This document shows, in pieces, positions 8,187 through 15,890 of a stretch of DNA of 64,000 nt; the first letter of the stretch is position 1; the number at the start of each line of letters is the position of its first letter. Made by a program: the position numbers and the translations under genes. The notes under the pieces are model-generated. The model did not search any database, was not told the DNA's origin, and saw nothing but the letters and a program-made list of their open reading frames with translations. The stretch comes from JACVRW01 sp038323835 (GTDB lineage Bacteria > Actinomycetota > Thermoleophilia > Solirubrobacterales > Thermoleophilaceae), in the NCBI GenBank assembly GCA_038323835.1, contig JBBQHI010000017.1, positions 1-64,000 on the forward strand, read 5' to 3'.

Positions 8187-9344
8187 TCAGCCCCCCATGG
8201 TCGATCGCAGGCGGTCCATGGCCTCGGTCAGCCGCTCGTCGGACACCGTGAGCGAGATGCGGAAAAAGCCCTCTCCATTCGGGCCGTAGGCGCCTCCCGG
8301 CGACACCACCACGCCGGCCTCCTCCAGGACCAGCTCGCAGAACGAGGCCGAGTCGTGGCCCTCGGGCACCGGGGCCCAGACGTAGATCGTTCCGCGCGGC
8401 GGGGTCACGTCCACGCCGATCTCGGACAGGGCGGCGCACACCAGGTCGCGGCGGCGGGCGTAGATCTCGTTCATCTCCGGCGGCGGGCCGGCGTCGAGCG
8501 CCGCCGCGGCGGCCAGCTGGACCGCCTCGAACATCCCGGAGTCGATGTTGGTCTTCAGCCGCCAGTACGCCTCCACGGCCTCGGCGTTGCCCACCACCGC
8601 CGCGGTGCGCCAGCCGGTCATGTTCCAGCCCTTGGAGAGCGAGAAAACCTCGATGCCCACGTCCTTCGCCCCCGGCGTCTCCAGGAAGCTGGGGGCCACG
8701 TAGCCGTCGAAGGTGGTCTCCGTGTAGGACGCGTCGTGCACCACGAGCACGTCGTTCTCGCGTGCGAATTCCACGGCCGCCTCGAACAGGCCCTCGGGCA
8801 CCACCGCCCCGGTGGGGTTGTTCGGGTAGTTCAGGAACATCAGCCGGGCGCGCCGGCGGTCCTCGGGCGAGATCGCGTCGAGGTCGGGCGCGAACCCGCG
8901 CTCGGGTAGGAGGGGCATGACCACCGCCTCGCCCCCGGCCACCAGGGGCCCGCCGGTGTAAACGGGGTAACCCGGATCGGCGGCGAGAGCCGCGTCGCCG
9001 GGGTCGAGAACGGCGAGGTTCAGGTTGAATACCGCCTCCTTCGCACCCAGGGCGGGCACGATCTCCGCGTCCGGGTCGAGCTCCACCCCAAAGCGCCTCG
9101 AGTAGAAGCCCGCGAGCGCCCGGCGCAGCTCCGGACGGCCCCGGTTCGACGGGTACTGGTGGGTGGCCGGGTCGGCGGCAGCCCGGGCCAGCGCGTCCAC
9201 CACCGCCGGGCTCGTGGGCGTGTCCGGATCCCCGATGCCGAGGCTGATCACGTCCACGCCGGCGGCCTTCTTCGCGGAGATCTTGCGCTCCAGCTCCGCG
9301 AAGAGGTACGGCGGGAGGCGCCCGAGGCGACTACTCGGTCGCAC
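8187..9344 (-). CDS. dapL: LL-diaminopimelate aminotransferase (DapL-like)
   Basis: PLP-dependent class I/II aminotransferase. DapL converts tetrahydrodipicolinate directly to LL-2,6-diaminopimelate in lysine and peptidoglycan synthesis. The 385 aa protein begins with LPPYLFAELERK and DVISLGIGDPDTPT, both characteristic of the DapL/related subfamily. It has the substrate block YPNNPTGAV and the PLP-lysine motif SLSKGWNMTGWR. The GTG start at 9344 overlaps dapF by 14 nt. Adjacency to dapF supports the DapL assignment over a generic aspartate aminotransferase; an N-succinyl-DAP aminotransferase (DapC) remains possible. Confidence 0.82.
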   Translation of the reverse strand: MRPSSRLGRLPPYLFAELERKISAKKAAGVDVISLGIGDPDTPTSPAVVDALARAAADPATHQYPSNRGRPELRRALAGFYSRRFGVELDPDAEIVPALGAKEAVFNLNLAVLDPGDAALAADPGYPVYTGGPLVAGGEAVVMPLLPERGFAPDLDAISPEDRRRARLMFLNYPNNPTGAVVPEGLFEAAVEFARENDVLVVHDASYTETTFDGYVAPSFLETPGAKDVGIEVFSLSKGWNMTGWRTAAVVGNAEAVEAYWRLKTNIDSGMFEAVQLAAAAALDAGPPPEMNEIYARRRDLVCAALSEIGVDVTPPRGTIYVWAPVPEGHDSASFCELVLEEAGVVVSPGGAYGPNGEGFFRISLTVSDERLTEAMDRLRSTMGG

Positions 9345-10179
9345 GCAGGCCCTCCATCAGCTCGTCGCTCAGCTCGCCCCGGTACACGGGCCGGGCCCAG
9401 CCGGTCAGGTCCACGTGCATGTCCTCTCCCACCTCAACCTCCAGATCGCCGCCGTCCAGGCGCACCGTCACCGGGCTGTCCATACCGCGCAGGACAGCCG
9501 CCACCGCCGCCCCGGACGCGCCCGTGCCGGAGCTCATCGTCTCCCCCACCCCGCGCTCGAAGATGCGTGCCCGGATCTCGCGCCCGCCCGTGCGCTGCCA
9601 GAAGGACACGTTCGTCCGGCGGGGGAAGCGCTCGTCACGTTCCACCGGAGCGCCGAAGAGAGGCAGGTCGAGGTCCTCGATCCCGTCCGCGACCTCGATG
9701 GCGCACTGGGGGTTGCCCACCTGCACGAACTGGAAGCGAAACTCACGGCCGCCCGCCTCGATCGTGCCCGTGCCGTCCTCGCCCCCCGACGGGTAGTCGC
9801 GCTCCGAGCGCACGTGCGCCCGTCCCATGTCCACCGTGCAGGTGTCCGGCCCGGTGATGCGCGGGCGAATCTCCCCCGCCGCCGTGCGCACGGAGAAGCT
9901 GTCGTGGTCGACCCAGCCGTTGCGGCGCAGGTAGAGCACCGCCTCGCGCACGCCGTTGCCCGACAGCTCAGCCTCGGAGCCGTCCGGATTGAAGATCCGC
10001 AACTCGGCTACGAAGCCGCGCTCCTCGGTCTCCGAGAGCAGCAGCACGCCGTCCGTTCCGATGCCCGTGTGCGGCGCGCAGAGCACGCGCACGCGCTCCG
10101 GCGTGAGCCGGAAGGGAAGCTCCCTCTCCTCGACGATCGCGTAGTCGTTGCCGAGCGCCTGCCATTTCTCGAAGCGCAC
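9331..10179 (-). CDS. dapF: Diaminopimelate epimerase homologue with both catalytic Cys replaced by Ser
   Basis: DapF interconverts LL- and meso-diaminopimelate by a two-base mechanism using Cys73 and Cys217. This 282 aa protein is clearly DapF by sequence (KWQALGNDYAIV start, TGIGTDGVLLL, FNPDGSEAELSGNG, VGNPQCAIEV, ERGVGET, and a second SGTGAS loop). However, the first catalytic position is Ser73 (TCG codon in LSGNGVR) and the second is Ser217 (TCC codon in MSSGTGAS). Activity is therefore doubtful or altered. The start is GTG at 10179; the longer upstream frame is a shadow of miaA. It sits between dapL and miaA in an otherwise ordinary lysine/tRNA-modification operon. Confidence 0.88.
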   Translation of the reverse strand: MRFEKWQALGNDYAIVEERELPFRLTPERVRVLCAPHTGIGTDGVLLLSETEERGFVAELRIFNPDGSEAELSGNGVREAVLYLRRNGWVDHDSFSVRTAAGEIRPRITGPDTCTVDMGRAHVRSERDYPSGGEDGTGTIEAGGREFRFQFVQVGNPQCAIEVADGIEDLDLPLFGAPVERDERFPRRTNVSFWQRTGGREIRARIFERGVGETMSSGTGASGAAVAAVLRGMDSPVTVRLDGGDLEVEVGEDMHVDLTGWARPVYRGELSDELMEGLRATE

Positions 10180-10190
10180 GGCGCGGCACT

Positions 10191-11093
10191 CTATCCCCGG
10201 GCGAGGCGCTCGACCTCGGCCGCCGCGTCCTCTGCGGTGCGCCCGGTGAGGTCGATCACGTGCGCGCCGGCGAGCTTGCGCATCCAGGTGAGCTGCCGCT
10301 TGGCGTAGCTGCGGGTGCGCCGCTGCATGGTTTCCACGTCCCCGCGCAGGAGCTCCTCGAAGCCGAGCGCGGAGCGCGCGGTGCGCGACGCTCCCGCGGC
10401 CTCGGCCCGGCGCACCTCCTCCCCCGCTCCCGCGGCCACCATCCGCTCCACGCGCTCGCCGATCCGCCGGTAGAGCTCGTCGCGCTCGAGCGTCAGGCCG
10501 CACAGCAGCGTCGGGTGGCGAAGCCGGGCCGTCCAGAGCCGCGAGGCCTCCCCGGTGGGAGCTGGCCGGCGGCCCATCTCGAGCAGCTCGAGCGCCCGCA
10601 CCACCCGGCTGCGGTCCCCCGGGGCGATGGCGGCGGCCACATCCGCGTCGCGGGCCGTCAGCTCCGCGTGCAGGTCCGCGCTCCCGCGCGCCTCCACGTC
10701 GGCCTCCAGGCGGGCCCGCACGGCGGGGTCGGCGGGCGGGCGCAGCTCGAGATCGCTGAGGGCGGTCTGGAGGTACAGGCCCGTGCCCCCCACCACCAGC
10801 GGACGACGCCCCGCGCGTAGCGCGTCGTCGATCTCGGCACGGGCGCGCTCCGCGAAGGCGCCGGCGCTGAAGGTCTCCTCGATGGGCACGAACGAGAGCA
10901 GCCGGTGCTCCAGCTGTTCGCGCTCGGCAGGTGTGGCCGCCCCGGTCAGGATCTCGAGTCCGCGGTAGACCTGGAGCGCGTCCGCCGACACGGCCACCGG
11001 GTCCTCGCCCCGCTCTCGCAGCCGCTCCGCCAGTGCGATGGCCACCGCGGTCTTGCCCACCCCGGTGGGCCCGAAGAGGGCGATCACGTGCAC
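10191..11093 (-). CDS. miaA: tRNA dimethylallyltransferase MiaA
   Basis: Transfers a dimethylallyl group to N6 of A37 in tRNAs reading UNN codons. The 300 aa protein has the P-loop GPTGVGKTAVAIAL at residues 8-21, the VSADALQVYRG block, LVVGGTGLYLQ, and the C-terminal RTRSYAKRQLTWMRK motif. The start is GTG at 11093, with a second GTG two codons later. The product is the substrate of MiaB, whose gene is next upstream but separated by an oppositely oriented lipoprotein gene. Confidence 0.96.
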   Translation of the reverse strand: MHVIALFGPTGVGKTAVAIALAERLRERGEDPVAVSADALQVYRGLEILTGAATPAEREQLEHRLLSFVPIEETFSAGAFAERARAEIDDALRAGRRPLVVGGTGLYLQTALSDLELRPPADPAVRARLEADVEARGSADLHAELTARDADVAAAIAPGDRSRVVRALELLEMGRRPAPTGEASRLWTARLRHPTLLCGLTLERDELYRRIGERVERMVAAGAGEEVRRAEAAGASRTARSALGFEELLRGDVETMQRRTRSYAKRQLTWMRKLAGAHVIDLTGRTAEDAAAEVERLARG

Positions 11094-11123
11094 ACGCCCA
11101 GTATGGCCGCGGGCCGCCCCTGC

Positions 11124-11166
11124 AGTGCGGAAGCACCCGGCTCGGCCGGGTGCGCACCGACGTCCT
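11124..11166 (+). repeat. Second palindromic repeat, left copy
   Basis: A 43-bp unit with a perfect 9-bp inverted repeat GCACCCGGC-TCG-GCCGGGTGC, flanked by AGTGCGGAA and GCACCGACGTCCT. It matches the copy at 12066-12108 at 39 of 43 positions in the same orientation. The two copies bracket the lipoprotein gene. It lies in the short divergent region between miaA and that gene. It is unrelated in sequence to the other palindromic element. Confidence 0.88.
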
Positions 11167-11182
11167 GTAGGAATACGTGGCG

Positions 11183-12067
11183 ATGCGACGCTCCGCCCCC
11201 GTGCTCCTCGTGCTGCTCGCCCTGCTCGCGGCCGGCTGCCAGACCGGCTTCGACGAGGGCAAGGAGAACGCCAGGCCGCTGAAGGTGGCCCACGCCCTGG
11301 GTGAGTCGAAGGTCCCGGGCGAGGCCGCGCGGCCGCTCGCTATGAGCCCGGGCGCATTGGACACGGCGCTCGCGCTCGATCTCCCCACCGTGGGTGCCGC
11401 TCTCCCGGACCCCCATGTACCCGCATACCTCTCGCGAACCGGGCGCACCGAGCCCGTGAAGCGGCCCACCGCGTCGGACGTGAGCTCGGTGAAGTCGTTC
11501 GGGCCGGACGTGATCATCGGCACCCGCGAACAGCTGGGGCGTCCCCTGTACAACCGGCTGCGGCTGATCGCCCCGTTCGTGGTGGCCGACGCCGGCGCGG
11601 GCGGCGACTGGCAGATGGACGTGCGCCTGTTCGGGGAGGCCCTTGGGCGCACGAACGCGGCAGAGCGGCTTCTCATCGGATGGGATCGCAGCGCCGCGAG
11701 CGCCAGGACGGCGCTCAAGGGTGCGCCGGGCGTGACCGTTGTGCGCGTGGTGCCGGGGGCGCTCCGGGTGGCCGGCCGCGAGTCGTTCGCCGGCCGGATA
11801 CTCGATGACGCAGGCGTCTCCCGCCACCTGGCCGAGAAGCCCTTCACCCGGGTGGAAACGAATAGGCTCGAGTCGCTCGGAGGCGGGCGGGTGCTCTACT
11901 CGGTGGCCCCGAATGCACGGTCCAACTACGCCGCGCTGGCCCAGGATCCGGCCTGGACCGCGCTACACCCGCAGCGGGTGGACGACGCACTCTGGTGGGA
12001 GGGCGACGGCGTGCTCGCCGCGCACGCGGCGGTGGCCGACCTCCGCCGGGTTCTCCGCCGGTCCTAG
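11183..12067 (+). CDS. Periplasmic-binding-protein-like lipoprotein (ABC substrate-binding, TroA/FecB-like)
   Basis: A 294 aa lipoprotein with an N-terminal signal (MRRSAPVLLVLLALLAAGC) ending in a lipobox Cys. The mature part resembles siderophore/cobalamin-type binding proteins: an early AMSPGALDTALALDLPTVG block, the typical KSFGPDVIIGTREQ segment, then a long helix region and a second lobe with RVVPGALRV. The ligand is not deducible. ATG at 11183 is preferred over the GTG at 11177 because AGGAA lies 9 nt upstream of it. No permease or ATPase gene is adjacent. The gene is on the opposite strand to its miaB and miaA neighbours and is flanked by 43-bp direct repeats, as if inserted as a cassette. 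Confidence 0.8.
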   Translation: MRRSAPVLLVLLALLAAGCQTGFDEGKENARPLKVAHALGESKVPGEAARPLAMSPGALDTALALDLPTVGAALPDPHVPAYLSRTGRTEPVKRPTASDVSSVKSFGPDVIIGTREQLGRPLYNRLRLIAPFVVADAGAGGDWQMDVRLFGEALGRTNAAERLLIGWDRSAASARTALKGAPGVTVVRVVPGALRVAGRESFAGRILDDAGVSRHLAEKPFTRVETNRLESLGGGRVLYSVAPNARSNYAALAQDPAWTALHPQRVDDALWWEGDGVLAAHAAVADLRRVLRRS

Positions 12068-12108
12068 TGCAGAAGCACCCGGCCTGGCCGGGTGCGCACC
12101 GAGGTCCT
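12066..12108 (+). repeat. Second palindromic repeat, right copy
   Basis: Direct-repeat partner of 11124-11166, with stem GCACCCGGC, loop CTG and stem GCCGGGTGC. It covers the end of the lipoprotein stop codon and the first bases of the miaB TAG stop (minus strand, 12107-12109). It fills the whole gap between two convergent genes, so the hairpin could also stop transcription from both sides, although there is no T-tract. Confidence 0.88.
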
Positions 12109-13462
12109 AGACAGCCCGGGCGAGGAGCTGCTCGTGGCCGGCCAGCGTGGTGCTGGTGGCAGACTCGATCTGCACATGGGCAAGCTCTCCCGGCGCGGCC
12201 AGCCCGGCGAAGTGGACGGTCTTGTTATGCCGTGTCCGCCCGCGCAGGCGCGATGGGTCGGTGCGCGACGGGCCCTCCACCAGCACGTCCATCGTGCGGC
12301 CCACGAAGCGCTGCGCACGCTCCGTGGCGTGGCGCTGCACGGCATCCACCAGGCGCTCCATGCGCTCGCGCTTGACCGCGTGGGGCAGCTGTCCGTCCAG
12401 CGTGGCCGCCTCGGTGCCGCGACGCGGCGAGAAGATGAACGTGAAGGCGGAGTCGTAGCGCACGTCCTCCACCACCTCCATCGTCTCCTCGAACTCCGCT
12501 TCGGTCTCCCCGGGGAAGCCGACGATGATGTCCGTGCTCAGCGAAACGTCGGGCGCGCGCTCGCGGATCATGGCCACGCGATCGAGGTAGCGCTCGCGGG
12601 TGTAGGTCCGCCTCATCGCCTTCAGGACGCGGCTGGAGCCCGATTGAAGGGGCAGGTGGATGTGCTCGCACACCGAGGCCAGCTCGGTGTGGGCGGCGAT
12701 CACATCCTCGCGGATGTCCTTCGGGTGCGGGCTCGTATAGCGGATGCGCTCGATGCCGTCGATGGCGTCGAGCGCTCCCAGCAGCTCCGCGAAGGTCGTC
12801 TTCTCGCCCTTCGGGAGGTCACGCCCGTAGGAGCAGACGTTCTGCCCGAGCAGGGTGACCTCGCGGACCCCCTCGCCGGCCACCCTGGCCACCTCGTCGA
12901 TCAGCTCCGCGACGGGCCGTGACACCTCGCGACCGCGCGTGGACGGCACGATGCAGTAGGAGCAGGCGCAGTTGCAGCCCACGGAGATCTGAAGCCACGC
13001 CTGGAACGGGCGCTCCCGCTTCATCGGCAGGTGGCCGGTGAAGCCCTCGAACTCGAAGTAGCCCTGCGCGGTGATGCTGTCGCTGGCCAGGAACTCCGCC
13101 AGCCGGTGCACCTGCCCCGGCCCGAAGGCCACGTCCACGAAGGGGAACATCTCGAAGATGCGCTCCTTCATCGACTGGGACCAGCAGCCGCCCACGCCCA
13201 CCACGCGGCCCGGGTCCTCGCGCTTCAAGCGCTTGGCCTCGCCCAGGTGGCCCATGAAGCGGCTGTCCGCCGTCTCGCGGATGGAGCAGGTGTTGAAGAG
13301 GATCAGGCCGGCGTCCTCGCGGGTGGCTGCCTCCGCGTAGCCGAGCGCCTCGAGCATGCCCTTCATCCGCTCCGAGTCGTGCTCGTTCATCTGGCACCCG
13401 AAGGTGGTGAGGTGGTAGGAGCGCGCGGTGGCCACGGCGGCCGAGGATACCCCCAAATTCAC
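12107..13462 (-). CDS. miaB: tRNA-2-methylthio-N6-dimethylallyladenosine synthase MiaB
   Basis: Radical-SAM methylthiotransferase that adds a methylthio group to i6A37 of tRNA. The 451 aa protein has an N-terminal UPF0004 domain with three cluster cysteines (FGCQMNEHDS, FNTCSIRE, GGCWSQ). The radical-SAM domain has the CxxxCxxC motif (CNCACSYC) and STDIIVGFPGET, and a C-terminal TRAM domain ends near GRTRHNKTVHF. ATG at 13462. Its stop lies inside the right copy of the second palindromic repeat. Confidence 0.97.
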   Translation of the reverse strand: MNLGVSSAAVATARSYHLTTFGCQMNEHDSERMKGMLEALGYAEAATREDAGLILFNTCSIRETADSRFMGHLGEAKRLKREDPGRVVGVGGCWSQSMKERIFEMFPFVDVAFGPGQVHRLAEFLASDSITAQGYFEFEGFTGHLPMKRERPFQAWLQISVGCNCACSYCIVPSTRGREVSRPVAELIDEVARVAGEGVREVTLLGQNVCSYGRDLPKGEKTTFAELLGALDAIDGIERIRYTSPHPKDIREDVIAAHTELASVCEHIHLPLQSGSSRVLKAMRRTYTRERYLDRVAMIRERAPDVSLSTDIIVGFPGETEAEFEETMEVVEDVRYDSAFTFIFSPRRGTEAATLDGQLPHAVKRERMERLVDAVQRHATERAQRFVGRTMDVLVEGPSRTDPSRLRGRTRHNKTVHFAGLAAPGELAHVQIESATSTTLAGHEQLLARAV

Positions 13463-13473
13463 GGCGCCCTAAA

Positions 13474-13567
13474 GGGAGGAGCGCAGCCCGCCGACGAGGA
13501 GCGGAGCCCGACCGGTGGTCGGGCGAGCACCGGAGCATGCCATTGATCGGGCGAGCACCGGACCACG
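13474..13567 (+). repeat. Nested palindromic elements, locus 3
   Basis: A complete element (about 13495-13543; stem GCCCGACC/GGTCGGGC, loop GGT, covarying with the usual GCCCGATC/GATCGGGC) is flanked by the left half of another copy (13474-13494, ending at AGCCCG) and a matching right half (13544-13567, starting TGATCGGGC). This reads most simply as one element inserted into the stem-loop of another. It fills the gap between miaB and rny. Confidence 0.85.
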
Positions 13568-13568
13568 T

Positions 13569-15053
13569 TTACCTGGCGTAGTCGGTGGTCCGGCTCTCCC
13601 GGATGACCGTGACCTTGATCTGCCCTGGGTAGTCGAGCTCCTTCTCCACGTCGCGCGCGATCTGGTGCGAGAGCAGGGCCGCGGCGTCGTCGTCGATCTG
13701 CCCGGGCTCCACGATCACCCGGATCTCGCGGCCGGCGTGCATCGCGTAGACCTTGTCCACGCCGTTGTGGCGGCCGGCTATCGACTCCAGCTCGTGGAGG
13801 CGCTTCACGTAGTGCTCGAGCGACTCGCCGCGCGCCCCCGGCCGCGCGCCGGACAGCGCGTCCACCACCTGGACGATCACCGCCTCCACGGTCTGGGGGT
13901 TCACCTCGTTGTGGTGCGCCTCGATGGCGTGGGCCACGGCCTCGCTCTCCTTCCACCGGCGGCCCAGCTCGCCACCCACGAGTGCGTGCGGACCCTCGAT
14001 CTCGTGGGACACGGCCTTGCCGATGTCGTGCAGAAGCGCGGCACGGGAGGCGATCCGCGCGTCCGCCCCCAGCTCGGCCGCCAGCATGGCCGCCAGGCGC
14101 GAGCACTCGATCGAGTGATGAAGGACATTCTGGCTGTAGCTGGTGCGGAAGCGCAGGCGCCCCACCAGCTTGGTCAGCTCGGGATGGACGGAGCCCACGT
14201 TGGTCTCGAACACCGCCTGCTCGCCGATCTCCACCACGTGCTTGTCGATCTCCGACTTGGCGTGGTGGTACGACTCCTCGATCCGTGCCGGGTGGATACG
14301 GCCGTCCTGCAGGAGGCGCTCGAGGGTGAGGCGGGCGATCTCGCGGCGCACGCCGTCGAAGCCCGACAGCAGCACCGCCCCGGGGGTGTCGTCGATGATG
14401 AAGTCGATGCCCGTGAGGGTCTCGAGGGCGCGGATGTTGCGGCCCTCGCGGCCGATGATGCGTCCCTTCAGCTCGTCCGACTTGAGCTCCACCACCGACA
14501 CAGTGGTCTCCACCGCGTGGCCCGACGCCAGCCGCTGCATCACGGTCGAGAGGATGCTGCGGGCGCGGCGGTCGGCGTCGGTGCGGGCCTCCTCCTCCAC
14601 CTGCCGGATCATGCGCGCGCTCTCGTGCTGAAGCTCGTCCTCGAGCTCCCGGAGGAGAATCTGCTTCGCCTGTCCGGTGGAGAGCCCCGCCACCCGCTCG
14701 AGCTCCCGGATCTGGGCGTGCTTGGCCTCCTTGAGCTGCTCGCGGCCCTGGTCGAGGTTGCGCCGGCGGTCCTCCAGCGAGCGCTCCAGGTCCGCCAGCT
14801 CCGCCGTCTTCAGGTCAACGGAGGTCTCCTTGGCCCGGAGGCGCTCCTCCAGGCGGGCCAGCTCGACCCGGCGGGCGGCCAGCTCCTCCTCCACCTCGTC
14901 GCGCCGCGGGGCGGCCACGGTGGGCTCGGGCAACTCAGTGCGATCGGGACGGGCGGCCGTACTCAGCGTCGCCAGAGCCCGGGGACGCTGAACGAGGAGC
15001 ACCACGCCGACGGCGACAGCCGCGGCCACCAGCGCTGTCAACACGATCTCCAT
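13569..15053 (-). CDS. rny: Ribonuclease Y
   Basis: Membrane-anchored endoribonuclease that initiates mRNA decay. The 494 aa protein has an N-terminal membrane helix (about residues 2-21), a long charged coiled coil (about 55-190), a KH domain with the GRIIGREGRNIRALE loop, and an HD domain with HDIGKAVSHEIEG as metal-binding site. A purine-rich AGAGGAGA lies about 10 nt upstream of the ATG at 15053. RNase J is encoded 12 kb away, so the organism has both RNase Y and RNase J. Confidence 0.97.
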   Translation of the reverse strand: MEIVLTALVAAAVAVGVVLLVQRPRALATLSTAARPDRTELPEPTVAAPRRDEVEEELAARRVELARLEERLRAKETSVDLKTAELADLERSLEDRRRNLDQGREQLKEAKHAQIRELERVAGLSTGQAKQILLRELEDELQHESARMIRQVEEEARTDADRRARSILSTVMQRLASGHAVETTVSVVELKSDELKGRIIGREGRNIRALETLTGIDFIIDDTPGAVLLSGFDGVRREIARLTLERLLQDGRIHPARIEESYHHAKSEIDKHVVEIGEQAVFETNVGSVHPELTKLVGRLRFRTSYSQNVLHHSIECSRLAAMLAAELGADARIASRAALLHDIGKAVSHEIEGPHALVGGELGRRWKESEAVAHAIEAHHNEVNPQTVEAVIVQVVDALSGARPGARGESLEHYVKRLHELESIAGRHNGVDKVYAMHAGREIRVIVEPGQIDDDAAALLSHQIARDVEKELDYPGQIKVTVIRESRTTDYAR

Positions 15054-15389
15054 CTCCGGCGTCTCCTCTGTCCGGCGCAGGGCGCCGGTCTCGAATGGTC
15101 GAGCGGTGCGGCTCAGGGCCGCGAGACGTCGGACGAGGCACTCGGCTGCGCGCGCCTGGAGGCGCCGCCGGCCGTGCTGCGTATTACGGACCTACCCGAA
15201 CGCTCCTCCGGGCTCGCCGAGCCCTGGCCGGGGTTCGTGAAGTCAGTTGGCGCGGGTTCCAACCCGCCGGTCGTATCTCGAAAAAGTGTTTGATTTGCTC
15301 GTCGTTCAGTCTCACGGCGACCGTGCCGGCCGCTTTCGTATGAGGGTAACCACGCACCGGGCCGCTGGCAACCCGATCAGTGCTTCCTC
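15054..15389. other. 336-nt intergenic region between rny and recX
   Basis: The longest gene-free stretch in the window. It contains an unusually A/T-rich patch at about 15280-15305, a plausible place for minus-strand promoter elements of rny. I see no tRNA, no element copy and no convincing hairpin-plus-T-tract. A 43-codon minus-strand frame (stop at 15184, GTG at 15315) lacks a ribosome binding site and is not called. Confidence 0.6.
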
Positions 15390-15872
15390 TCAGGCCACCC
15401 GCCGCTCGTGCTCGCGCAGGGCCTCGTAGGCCAGCTCGGGCTCGTAGCCACGGCGCACCAGGAGGCGCCAGGCGCGATCGCGTTCCCGGTCGTCCCTGGG
15501 CGCGCGCGGCACCCGGCGTCCAAGCAGCATCAGCGCGGTGTCGAGCTCGTCCTCGCGCCCGCGCCCCGACAGAGCCGCCTCGATCTCCGCCGCACCCACC
15601 TGCCGCCGCCGCAGCTCTCGCGCTATGCGCTCGGAGCCCCACTGGTCGAGCTCGCGCTTGTCGGTGACGTAGCGGCGGGCGAGGTCCGCGTCGTCCAGCG
15701 CGCCGGCCCGGATCAGCTCCTCGATCGCCTCGTCGATCGTCTCCTCGCCGACGCGCCTGCGGCCGAGCAGCTCGCGCATCTCATTGACGCTGCGCGAGCG
15801 CTGTCCCAGCTCGCGGTAGGCGTGCCCGAGCGCGCGATCCAGCGTGACTTGTTCGGGAGCCGAGTCGTCCAT
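15390..15872 (-). CDS. recX: Regulatory protein RecX
   Basis: RecX binds RecA filaments and limits recombinase activity. The 160 aa, highly charged, helical protein has the repeated three-helix RecX pattern (RALGHAYRELGQRSRSVNEMRELL, then LDDADLARRYV and a third copy near the C-terminus, each helix bundle marked by spaced Leu/Ala and Arg). The ATG at 15872 lies 18 nt from the recA stop, the usual recA-recX arrangement. Confidence 0.9.
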   Translation of the reverse strand: MDDSAPEQVTLDRALGHAYRELGQRSRSVNEMRELLGRRRVGEETIDEAIEELIRAGALDDADLARRYVTDKRELDQWGSERIARELRRRQVGAAEIEAALSGRGREDELDTALMLLGRRVPRAPRDDRERDRAWRLLVRRGYEPELAYEALREHERRVA

Positions 15873-15890
15873 CGACCCGTCGCGACCTGC

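Noticed and set aside
15184..15315. 43-codon minus-strand frame between rny and recX
   Set aside because: GTG start without a ribosome binding site, no recognisable family, and not linked to a neighbour. The first half looks protein-like but the tail is Arg/Ala low-complexity.
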